Below are positions 38,592 to 45,946 of a DNA stretch of 64,000 bases, piece after piece. The notes beneath the pieces are model-generated. The model was not told the DNA's origin. It worked only from the letters and a program-made list of their open reading frames with translations, and ran no database searches. Origin of the DNA: Methanospirillum stamsii (GTDB lineage: Archaea > Halobacteriota > Methanomicrobia > Methanomicrobiales > Methanospirillaceae); contig NZ_CP176366.1 of the NCBI RefSeq assembly GCF_046244385.1, forward strand, positions 186,001 to 250,000. Reading direction: 5' to 3'. Numbering within the stretch: the first letter of the stretch is position 1; each line of letters starts with the position of its first letter. The position numbers and the translations under genes were made by a program.

Positions 38592-40449
38592 CCTGAATTT
38601 ATGAATTTATATCTCATTTTGCATAGCGTGATCTGAAAAAATTAGTTTAGAATTCTCTATTTTTTAAACGATTCGCAATTTTCAAGCGAAAGGCTTATAT
38701 AATTGTAAGTTATAATTATAACTTACATGCACATTAAACGAATTAAAAAGGGAAATGCAGTGTACCTGGCTGAATATGAATCATATAGAGAAGAAGGCAA
38801 GGTTAAAACCAGGTTTATTCGATATCTCGGTAAAGAGAGTGATGAAAAGAACATCCCATTGCCAAAGAAGTCAGCTCATGTTCAGACCCCTTTATATCCC
38901 GAACAATCTAAACAAGCTGGAGATGTAACTGTTTTTTGGAATATCGCTAAAACAGAACTGAATATGCCGACCATCATTGATTCAGTCTGTTGTGGTGATG
39001 ATAATATTGAAGGGAAATCTCCTGGAAAAATATTGACTGCCTGGGCCATCAATAAAGCCTTACACCCTGAAAGTGCGACGAATCTTGGTGATTGGGTCCG
39101 GACTACCGTAATTCCGGATTTATCTGGCTTACCTGGAGATTATTTTACGGATAGTGCATTTTATTCAGCTTTAGATCGTGTATGCTATAAGGATACAACT
39201 GCAGATGGGTTTACCGATTTTAGTTCTTTAATTTGTGATGAACTCTACTCATTTTGGAGATTCAATAATCCATTACTTAATGAAGGGACTGAAATTCTTG
39301 CATATGATCTGACACCAGTTTTAATTTTTGGAAATGGAGATAATCTGGGAGAAAAAGGATACAATTCGAGACATGTGAACCAGAAACAAATCAATCTCTG
39401 TGTTTTGGTATCAAAATTCGATAAAGTACCAGTTTCCTATTTTTTGTTACCAGGAAATTTCAATTCAATGTCTTCGGTCAAAGAATTGCTAGTTCAAATG
39501 ATAGAGATGTCTTTAGAGCCAGGTACACTAATTTGGGACCGAGGAAATACTTCTGAAGAGTCAATTAGAGATATCGAAGCATTAGGTTGGAATCTTATCT
39601 GCGGGGTCCAAAAATTATCTGATGAAGCCATTTCATTAATCAGACAGACCGAGGTAACTTTACATGTCACTAACCGTGTGAAATCTACAAAAAAAAGTGC
39701 AATATACGCCACAAGAGCTAATGGTCGTTTATTTGGAAGAGATAATGCCGGAGTTGTATATGTCAATATTGCTAAACAGATGGAGACCTTTGATACTCGA
39801 AATGCACTATTAATGGAAATTGATGAGGATTTAACTGAATTATGTGATAATCTAGCAGGTTTAAAAAAACAGGAAATTGAATCTAAAATTGCAGAGATTG
39901 CAGGAGAATATCTGAAATTTTTTAAAATATACATAAAAAAAGAGAAAACGAACTATAATTTAAAATGGGAATATAATGAAGAGGAAATTTTTCAGTCAGA
40001 GGCATTTGATGGTAAATATATTCTCTATTCTTCAGATACAACTTTAACAGCTTCTGAAGTTGTCAGAGAGTATCTAGGCAAGGATTTCGTCGAAAAAACA
40101 TTTTATTCACTGAAATCTCATCTTAACATTGCTCCGGTGAGACATTGGAAAAATCACAGAATCCGGGGGATCTTTTTTGTATCGATGATGGCCCTATGGC
40201 TTAGAGTTGTTTATAATCATAAATTAAACCAATTAAGTAAAAATGAGAGGATTTATGATTTCGATGAACTGATTCGAAGGTTGAGAAGAGTTGAATATGT
40301 AGAGATTGAAGTAGAAAATGAAGAGAAATGTTACTGGTACCTGAATCTTAATGATAAAATAGCGAGTCAGCTGAAGAAGATGGGTTTCAAAAAATTGTTT
40401 GAAGAAAAGCGAATTAGTCATTTGTAAGTTATAAATTCATAAACTTAGG
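38592..40449. mobile_element. IS1634-like insertion sequence with 6-bp target duplication
   Basis: A 1,858-bp element with 20-bp imperfect terminal inverted repeats (CCTGAATTTATGAATTTATA versus CCTAAGTTTATGAATTTATA, two mismatches) and a perfect 6-bp duplication CCCTGA at 38586-38591 and 40450-40455. Comparison with the uninterrupted paralogue at 43670-43680 confirms the exact insertion point. It encodes one transposase on the plus strand. Confidence 0.93.
38727..40427 (+). CDS. IS1634-type (IS4 superfamily) DDE transposase
   Basis: A 566-residue transposase. The N-terminus (YLAEYESYREEGKVKTRFIRYLG) is the typical start of IS1634 proteins. Catalytic-core segments include ILAYDLTPV (first Asp), GTLIWDRGNTSEESI (second Asp) and a C-terminal FYSLKSHLNIAPVRHWKNHRIRG with the Glu/Tyr region of the IS4 superfamily. 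The frame is complete and a TATA-like tract (TATAATTGTAAGTTATAATTATA area, 38697-38722) lies just upstream. Confidence 0.92.
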   Translation: MHIKRIKKGNAVYLAEYESYREEGKVKTRFIRYLGKESDEKNIPLPKKSAHVQTPLYPEQSKQAGDVTVFWNIAKTELNMPTIIDSVCCGDDNIEGKSPGKILTAWAINKALHPESATNLGDWVRTTVIPDLSGLPGDYFTDSAFYSALDRVCYKDTTADGFTDFSSLICDELYSFWRFNNPLLNEGTEILAYDLTPVLIFGNGDNLGEKGYNSRHVNQKQINLCVLVSKFDKVPVSYFLLPGNFNSMSSVKELLVQMIEMSLEPGTLIWDRGNTSEESIRDIEALGWNLICGVQKLSDEAISLIRQTEVTLHVTNRVKSTKKSAIYATRANGRLFGRDNAGVVYVNIAKQMETFDTRNALLMEIDEDLTELCDNLAGLKKQEIESKIAEIAGEYLKFFKIYIKKEKTNYNLKWEYNEEEIFQSEAFDGKYILYSSDTTLTASEVVREYLGKDFVEKTFYSLKSHLNIAPVRHWKNHRIRGIFFVSMMALWLRVVYNHKLNQLSKNERIYDFDELIRRLRRVEYVEIEVENEEKCYWYLNLNDKIASQLKKMGFKKLFEEKRISHL

Positions 40450-40788
40450 CCCTGAAGGTGCTTACCTCCGGAGAGTCGTCCGGACCGATGGGAATTGATG
40501 AGTATGCAGAGCAGGAATCCGAAGATTCGGGGGACTCTTCCGGATGCCTGTTTTCTCTTCCGGGAAATGTAACAGTCCGGAAGAGCGAGATTCTCACGTC
40601 CGGTCTTTTGTCCGGGGGCAAGTTCGTGTCTTCCCGGTCGATCCGGGATGCTCTTCTCGCAGAGTATTTTGTGAACGGGTCCGGGCTGTTTCTGTCAAGG
40701 GCAGTGTCAGATGACGGAAACCGGACGATGAGGTTTGGTTCTGATGTTTCCGGAGTGATGAATGTGACTGAGAGGATGGTGCTTGGCG

Positions 40789-40941
40789 ATGTGGATTGAA
40801 CTGGTTTTACTTGGGATTTCGGTGATGAATTGTGTCGGGACCGTCGGGATTTGGCTCCGGTATGTCCGGGAATTCCGGGGAGTAGTGCAAATGGTCCGGG
40901 TGAGTGAAGAGGGGGATGTGGAGGTGAAGGGATTGAGGTAG
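40789..40941 (+). CDS. Small membrane protein of the lipoprotein cassette
   Basis: A 50-residue ORF whose ATG lies inside the end of the lipoprotein gene (11-bp overlap). An N-terminal membrane helix (IELVLLGISVMNCVGTVGIWL) is followed by a basic/acidic cytoplasmic tail RYVREFRGVV...EEGDVEVKG. Related sequences follow the other two lipoprotein copies: fused in frame at 43552-44142, and truncated at 45470-45565. Conservation across three copies supports it as a real gene, probably acting with the lipoprotein. Confidence 0.65.
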   Translation: MWIELVLLGISVMNCVGTVGIWLRYVREFRGVVQMVRVSEEGDVEVKGLR

Positions 40942-41097
40942 AAGGAGATAGGGGAATTTCTTTTTTTTGAGGGAATAATGAGGATTCGTTTAAATTCTTG
41001 TATTCTGGATATCACATTATGTTTTTTTGGGCAATCACTATACTCTATTAGCAGTGAAAGCGGTATAATTATCAGGTATAACGACGGAAAATAGTGC

Positions 41098-41409
41098 ATG
41101 ATTCAGCTTATTCTTGATAAGGGAGATGAGATTAAGCGGATTTGCATGAAATATAAGGTGAAAACACTCAGCCTTACCGGATCAGGTTTTTCAGGTACCT
41201 GGGATCCCCTTCATAGTGATATTGACTTAATTATTGAATTCCAGTCGCTTAGCCCAGAAGAACATGCTGATTGCTACTTTGGTATGGTTGAAGAACTGGA
41301 GAGTTTACTTGGGTATCAGGTTGATCTTATTGAAATGAGTGCAATTTCCAATCCATACCTTCGGGAATCGTTCTTATCATCACAGGAATCTTTGTATGCA
41401 ATCACCTGA
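41098..41409 (+). CDS. mntA: MntA-like nucleotidyltransferase antitoxin
   Basis: A 103-residue minimal nucleotidyltransferase. The catalytic pattern G-S-x10-D-x-D is visible in GSGFSGTWDPLHSDIDLII (residues about 30-48). In characterised type VII toxin-antitoxin systems, MntA transfers AMP to a tyrosine of HepT and inactivates it. The next gene overlaps it by 14 bp and encodes the HEPN partner, so the pair is complete. Confidence 0.85.
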   Translation: MIQLILDKGDEIKRICMKYKVKTLSLTGSGFSGTWDPLHSDIDLIIEFQSLSPEEHADCYFGMVEELESLLGYQVDLIEMSAISNPYLRESFLSSQESLYAIT

Positions 41410-41752
41410 TATACGAGTATATCTCCACGATCTTAAACATTCATGTGAACTTATTCATTCATTTATAGAAGGGTGTAATTTCGAGACATATATTTCTGAT
41501 CCCATGAGAAAATCTGCTGTAGAACGCCAGTTTATTCTTATTGGGGAAGCATTAAACCAGATGCTTATTCACTTTCCTCAAGAAAAAGAACATTATCCTT
41601 ATGCCCCACGGATAATCGCATTTAGAAATCGTCTCACTCATGCTTACAGAACCATATCAGATGATATAATCTGGGGAATTATCAAAAAATCTCTCCCCTT
41701 ATTCTGTAAAAAGGTTAATCAGTTATGTGATCAGTACGAGGAAAACCGCTGA
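41396..41752 (+). CDS. hepT: HepT-like HEPN ribonuclease toxin
   Basis: A 118-residue HEPN-domain protein; the ATG at 41396 (MQSPDIRVYLHDL) fits the usual start. The RNase signature R-x4-H-x-Y appears as RNRLTHAY (about residues 84-91), whose Tyr is the AMPylation target in HepT. SAVERQFILIGEALNQM is the conserved helix that precedes it. Paired with MntA, it likely forms a functional type VII toxin-antitoxin system that stabilises the accessory region or defends against phage. Confidence 0.87.
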   Translation: MQSPDIRVYLHDLKHSCELIHSFIEGCNFETYISDPMRKSAVERQFILIGEALNQMLIHFPQEKEHYPYAPRIIAFRNRLTHAYRTISDDIIWGIIKKSLPLFCKKVNQLCDQYEENR

Positions 41753-41794
41753 ATTTAGTAAACTAATTTTTGAATGTATCTTTGATTCGAATAG

Positions 41795-42268
41795 TTGAAT
41801 ACAGACACGGATTATCAGTTATTACATCCGGAGTCACCCGATTTTGAAAAAGAAGAGCCCTATGTCTCTCTCCAGGGTATCCAGCCAACCCACTCCACTT
41901 TTGAGGGAGAAGGACTCTTACCTACCATGCTTAGCCCCTTAACAACCAAGCTTGCGGATTAAGAAGGGGGCTTATACTCCTTACCTACCATGTCACAACC
42001 TCTCCCTCCTCACCTTGAAAAAGCAATTCACAAGGTTGGGATGAGGGGAATTCCTTCTGATGTTCAGACATTGATTGCTGAGTTATGTGATATCAGGCCA
42101 TATTCTCTAACTGAATTCGCAGACCTTCTTTGTCAGACACTGAAATGGAGCTATCATAACTATCTAAAACCAATGATCCGGGATAGGGTTCTTGAGCTTA
42201 CCATACCAGATAATCCCCGGTCTCCAAAGCAAGCCGTCCGGACGAGATCCAGAAAGGAAGATACATGA
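41795..42268 (+). pseudogene. C-terminal remnant of an AlbA_2/RecG-like regulator with a 63-bp insertion
   Basis: The frame from 41795 to 42268 is open except for one TAA at 41960-41962, which lies in a 63-bp segment between two copies of CTTACCTACCATG (41917-41929 and 41980-41992). Removing the segment gives a continuous frame ending in a winged-helix domain: IPSDVQTLIAELCDIRPYSLTEFADLL, NYLKPMIRDRVLELTIPDNP. This is the tail typical of archaeal AlbA_2/RecG-like proteins, and the N-terminal AlbA domain is absent. The 92-residue piece from ATG 41990 could still be made as a small wHTH protein. Confidence 0.65.
41917..41992. repeat. 13-bp direct repeat flanking a short hairpin insertion
   Basis: CTTACCTACCATG occurs at 41917-41929 and 41980-41992. 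The sequence between can fold into a short hairpin (TAGCCCCTT against AAGGGGGCT-like arm). It is 63 bp period to period, so the frame is kept but a stop is introduced. It looks like a miniature insertion or slippage duplication. Confidence 0.55.
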
Positions 42269-42330
42269 TGAAGAATGAGAGAGAAATACCAAGAAGTAAT
42301 GAACCCCGAACAAATATCCGGAGGATCTAA

Positions 42331-43383
42331 ATGTCTCATGATGTTCGTCTCTGGAAAGTGTCTCCATCTGACGGTAAAGAGATTCAGGAGATTTATAAAT
42401 CGCGATTGAATCTTGAAGAGCGGTTGGAACGATGGATTGAAGAGGATATTTCCATTATTTCTTCCGGATACCAGATCATAGGCAGGCAAGTTGAGACGTC
42501 ATTTGGTACCTATGTGGATCTTCTGGCAATGGACCAGGCGGGGGATCTTGTTATCCTTGAATTAAAACGAGATAAAACGCCACGTGATGTTGTGGCCCAG
42601 ACTCTTGACTATGCTTCCTGGGTCAAAAAACTAACCGCCGAACAGATAATCGGGATTGCTGAAGAGTATTTTTCAAAAACGGGAGCCGAAACATTTGAAG
42701 AGGCGTTCTTCAAAAAGTTTGGTACTGCTATTCCTAATGAATTGAATGTCAGCCATTCTATGCTGATTGTTGCTTCGGTTATAGATGAGAGCACCGAACG
42801 GATTGTGTCATATCTTTCAGAGGAACATGGTGTCCCGCTCAATGTCCTTGAATTTCAGTATTTCAAAGATAATTCGGGAGTTGAATTCCTGTCACGGGTG
42901 TTTCTGATTGATCCTGATGAGGCAGAATCGAATACTGATCGGGTTAGTAGTGGGAAACGCCCTAAGAATCTTTCAAAAGAGGAACTACAGGAGATTGCTA
43001 CCAATAACGGAGTTGGTGGCCTTTATCAGTCATTATTTGAGGGTCTTCTTCCCTGCTTTGATGGGGTAAAAACAACCCGGACATCTATCGGTTTTATTGG
43101 AAAGAATGTGGTAGGAACTAAAACCCCAGTGACGTTTTCATTAATTCCCTTGAAAAGTTCAAAGGAAAAAGGGATCAGATATGAACTCTATCTCACCAGA
43201 CTTGCAGAGTATTTTCATACGACAATTGATGAGATTGAGAAGATCCTGCCAAAGAGCAGAGATATATTTCATTATAATAATGACCCAAGTCCTGAATGGA
43301 GTGGTTACCAGGGATTTTTTGAGAATGAGGATGTGGTCCGGTTATTTTTGGATGGCGTTCGCAGGATGAAGAAGAAGGTATGA
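42331..43383 (+). CDS. NucS/DUF91-family PD-(D/E)XK nuclease
   Basis: A 350-residue protein. The N-terminal half matches the nuclease domain of NucS/EndoMS-like proteins: QVETSFGTYVDLLAMD, then GDLVILELKRDKTPRDV, giving the catalytic D...E-x-K set (about residues 60-82), and AQTLDYASWVKKL. The C-terminal 150 residues form an additional domain that is not recognised and is not the NucS dimerisation domain, which normally lies N-terminal. It may act on branched or foreign DNA. It follows the AlbA-like remnant by 60 bp in the accessory region. Confidence 0.82.
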   Translation: MSHDVRLWKVSPSDGKEIQEIYKSRLNLEERLERWIEEDISIISSGYQIIGRQVETSFGTYVDLLAMDQAGDLVILELKRDKTPRDVVAQTLDYASWVKKLTAEQIIGIAEEYFSKTGAETFEEAFFKKFGTAIPNELNVSHSMLIVASVIDESTERIVSYLSEEHGVPLNVLEFQYFKDNSGVEFLSRVFLIDPDEAESNTDRVSSGKRPKNLSKEELQEIATNNGVGGLYQSLFEGLLPCFDGVKTTRTSIGFIGKNVVGTKTPVTFSLIPLKSSKEKGIRYELYLTRLAEYFHTTIDEIEKILPKSRDIFHYNNDPSPEWSGYQGFFENEDVVRLFLDGVRRMKKKV

Positions 43384-43401
43384 GACAGTAGAAAAGAGGT
43401 T

Positions 43402-43500
43402 GATCCGGATATATCAGATTAATCCTTTCCTGAGCTATTTTGTTATAAGGTATGAAATTTGAAGGATTTTGTCATGATGCAATGAAATGGTTTCAACATC
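43402..43500. repeat. Degenerate copy of the operon junction at 36013-36110
   Basis: The sequence from ATCAGATTAATCCTTTCC to TCATGATGCAATGAAATGG is clearly related to 36019-36103, which follows the 128-residue protein gene. Its 5' end still encodes a D-x-SD-stop like the end of that protein. It shows that the lipoprotein copy downstream arrived with part of the same operon and then lost the intervening gene. Confidence 0.7.
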
Positions 43501-43509
43501 CTTCTTCTC

Positions 43510-44142
43510 ATCTTCGGGGCCGGATGTGCAGACGAGATCTCATCGTCGATTGTGTGTGACGGTGCAACATGGGTCTCTTCGTCCGTCCTCGGACCAGATT
43601 CAGCGTACGCTAGCAGTTTTTTCACGACCGACCTTGCTTCGCTCGTGAGAAACCTGAAGCTTGAGGACTCCCTGAAGGTGCTTACCTCCGGAGAGTCGTC
43701 CGGACCGATGGGAATTGATGAGTATACAGAGCAGGAATCCGAAGATTCGGGGGACTCTTCCGGATGCCTGTTTTCTCTTCCGGGAAATGTAACAGTCCGG
43801 AGGAGTGAGATTCTCACGTCCGGTCTTTTGTCCGGGGGCAAGTTCGTGTCTTCCCGGTCGGTACGGGATGCTCTTCTCGCAGAGTATGTTGTGAACGGGT
43901 CCTGGCTGTTTCTGACGAGCGCAGTGTCGGATGACAGGAACCGGACGATGAGGTTTGGTTCTGATGTTTCCGGAGTGATTGGTACTGAGTTATTTTTTCC
44001 CGGGGTGGCTCTTGGGATTTCGGTGATGAATTGTGTCGGGACCGTTGGGATTTGGCTCCGGTATGTCCGGGAATTCCGGGGTGTAGTGCAATTGGTCCGG
44101 GTGTGTGAAGAGGGGGATGTGGAGGTGAAGGGGATGAGGTAG
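43510..44142 (+). pseudogene. Lipoprotein/small-membrane-protein cassette, copy 2, 5'-truncated and fused
   Basis: Nearly identical over most of its length to the joined copy 1 (38430-38591 plus 40456-40760), but the first codons of the lipoprotein signal are replaced by unrelated sequence. The frame upstream meets a TGA, so only a GTG at 43552 could start it, without an export signal. Near 43975-44010 the region encoding the separate 50-residue membrane protein is joined in frame to the lipoprotein (SGVIGTELFFPG, then ALGISVMNCVGTVGIWL), giving one 196-residue frame. It is probably non-functional as a lipoprotein. Confidence 0.75.
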
Positions 44143-44360
44143 GGGAGAGAGAGAAGTTTTTTCGGGTAATTTCAGTTCATGGAGTAATAAAAAGAGATAT
44201 CGTTACAGTTCTTATATAACGGTTGAACCACAGTATCTCTAGACATTTCAATTTTTAAAATTATTTTCTTCAGTGAAAATCAGTCTATGATACAGAAGAT
44301 TACGATTCCCGATCCATACGATACTAATATTTGAGAAACTAAATATTGACGAGTTTAACA

Positions 44361-44696
44361 ATGGATGATTGCTCCAAAGACACCAATTTTTCTATAGATA
44401 TTTCATGGATACACCAAGAAACACGGATTGTGATACGTCGTCATGCTTTTGAGCAAATGTATTCCAGGAGAATTTCTGAAGAAGAGGTAGAAGAAATTAT
44501 TCGTATTGGAAAGATCATTGAAAGTTATCCTGATGATTATCCATTTCCAAGTGCTCTCATTTGTGGTTATTTAAAAAACCGATCACTACATGTAGTCGCT
44601 GCATTTAACAGGGATGAAGATGAGATAATTGTAATTACTACTTATGAGCCGGATGAGATACATTTTGAATCAGGAATAAAGAGGAGGAGATTATGA
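44361..44696 (+). CDS. DUF4258 toxin-like protein
   Basis: A 111-residue protein from ATG 44361 with the DUF4258 pattern: VIRRHAFEQMYSRRISEEEVEEIIRIGKIIESYPDD (quoted loosely), CGYLKNRSLHVVAAF and IIVITTYEPDE. This family is the toxin half of many toxin-antitoxin pairs and is distantly related to RelE/BrnT-like RNases. Its stop overlaps the next gene (ATGA at 44693-44696), which encodes the YgiT-type antitoxin. Confidence 0.85.
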   Translation: MDDCSKDTNFSIDISWIHQETRIVIRRHAFEQMYSRRISEEEVEEIIRIGKIIESYPDDYPFPSALICGYLKNRSLHVVAAFNRDEDEIIVITTYEPDEIHFESGIKRRRL

Positions 44697-44947
44697 AGTG
44701 TGCTATGTGCAAGCGGGGTGAAACAAAGCCAGGTGTTACCTCAGTCTTGCTTACCCGGGGTGATTTTACCCTTGTTATGCGGGAAGTTCCGGCAGAAATT
44801 TGTGAAATTTGTGGAGAAGACTATATTGATGGAAAGATTGCAAAGGATCTTTATCATCTGGCAGAGAGGATGCAGAACCAGGGGACACTACTTGATGTCC
44901 GGAAATATCAATATCAGAATGATCCGGTTTGTGGAGCTGAAGGATAA
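44693..44947 (+). CDS. YgiT-type zinc-finger antitoxin (MqsA N-terminal-like)
   Basis: An 84-residue protein with two CxxC pairs (MKCAMCKRGE and CEICGEDYID) that form the zinc site of YgiT/MqsA-like antitoxins, separated by a beta segment with REVPAEIC. It lacks the C-terminal HTH of full MqsA, as is usual for the YgiT group. It is translationally coupled to the DUF4258 gene. Confidence 0.87.
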   Translation: MKCAMCKRGETKPGVTSVLLTRGDFTLVMREVPAEICEICGEDYIDGKIAKDLYHLAERMQNQGTLLDVRKYQYQNDPVCGAEG

Positions 44948-45139
44948 TACTCATTTCTGGTATACTTTAATATCGGTTCCGGGATTATCCGAAAAATATC
45001 TCATTTTCACTCATTAGTCTCCGGATAATAGTATCACTTTTTAAGTAAAAGGTAAATTTAAACCGCTTTTTGAAAACGTAAATAATACTGATTATACATT
45101 GATATCAGACCAAATTATCATGTAGTCCATGTCAGGATT

Positions 45140-45250
45140 ATGATTTTTCAGAAATATCGTTCTGACTTCATGGAAGAGTTGGAAAAATTATCTCCGCTTT
45201 TATTTGAATATTCCACCTTGATCAAAATAGCTGAATTCACAAACGGGTAA
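45140..45250 (+). pseudogene. Short ORF, probable fragment at a recombination junction
   Basis: A 36-residue ORF, MIFQKYRSDFMEELEKLSPLLFEYSTL..., reads like the start of a longer helical protein but stops 5 bp before the third lipoprotein-cassette copy begins. It has no clear ribosome site. The 300-bp interval 44948-45254 holds nothing else recognised. Confidence 0.35.
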
Positions 45251-45254
45251 TATA

Positions 45255-45565
45255 GGTCCGGAAGAGTGAGATTCTCACGTCCGGTCTTTTGTCCGGGGGG
45301 AAGTTCGTGTCTTCCCGGTCGGTACGGGATGCTCTTTTGGCAGAGCATGGTGTAAACGGGTCCGGGCTGTTTCTGTCAAGGGCAGTGTCAGATGACGGAA
45401 ACCGGACGGTAAAGTTTGGTTCTGATGTTTCCGGAGTGATGAATGTGACTGAGAGGATGGTGCTTGGCGATGTTAGTTGAACTGGTTTTGTTTGGGATTT
45501 CGGTGATGAATTGTGTTGGGACCGTCGCAATATGGGTATTGTATATTCAAAGGTCAAAGACCTGA
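45255..45565 (+). pseudogene. Lipoprotein/small-membrane-protein cassette, copy 3, remnant
   Basis: Starts abruptly at GTCCGGAAGAGTGAG, matching the second half of the lipoprotein gene in copies 1 and 2, and continues to its stop at 45478-45480. An ATG at 45470 overlaps, as in copy 1, and opens a 31-residue version of the membrane protein (MLVELVLFGISVMNCVGTVAIW) that diverges and stops at 45563-45565. No start or signal sequence for the lipoprotein part remains. Confidence 0.75.
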
Positions 45566-45588
45566 TGACTGGTCAGAAAACCTTGACC
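45552..45588. repeat. Stem-loop at the end of cassette copy 3
   Basis: GGTCAA (45552-45557) pairs with TTGACC (45583-45588), and an inner GACC/GGTC pair extends the structure. It lies where copy 3 loses similarity to the other copies, so it may be a terminator or a breakpoint. The following 45589-45946 shows no gene. Confidence 0.4.
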
Positions 45589-45946
45589 ATTATCTATATG
45601 GCTGCCCTGAAAGAACAACGAATAATGGAACTGAATGAGTAATTTCATGGAAACCCGGATATACTCTTTCTTGATACTTTTTTCATTGTGGATCTAATAA
45701 ACAGGAAGACAAAGTATTTCCTGCTCAATTTTTGGTGATATTGGTACCATGTCTATACATGCATTCACCATTGAGAATATATCACATTGTTGGAACGATG
45801 TAAAGAAAAACTTCTCCTTGCTCCCCTGTTAGCTGCTTAAGATATATTTGGTGAACACTTTCCTTTGGTTTTTTTCATAGCCCAGGTATTCTATTGCATG
45901 GCATATCTTTAATTTCCGCTATTTAGAATATGGGCATCAGGGAGTA

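Larger units (their letters stand above)
38381..40799 (+). pseudogene. Lipoprotein gene split by an insertion sequence (cassette copy 1)
   Basis: Two coding pieces, 38381-38591 and 40456-40799, are separated by an IS and one copy of its 6-bp target duplication. Joined, they give a continuous 184-residue frame. The product begins with an archaeal lipoprotein signal (MNRIFLIPGFIILLLIFGAGC, lipobox ending Cys21) and continues Ser/Gly-rich without recognisable domains (GATWVSSSVLGP, VLTSGESSGPMG, VKFGSDVSGVM-like end). A GGGAGCG ribosome site lies upstream of 38381. Versions without the IS but with a damaged 5' end are at 43510 and 45255. The family is not recognised. Confidence 0.85.
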
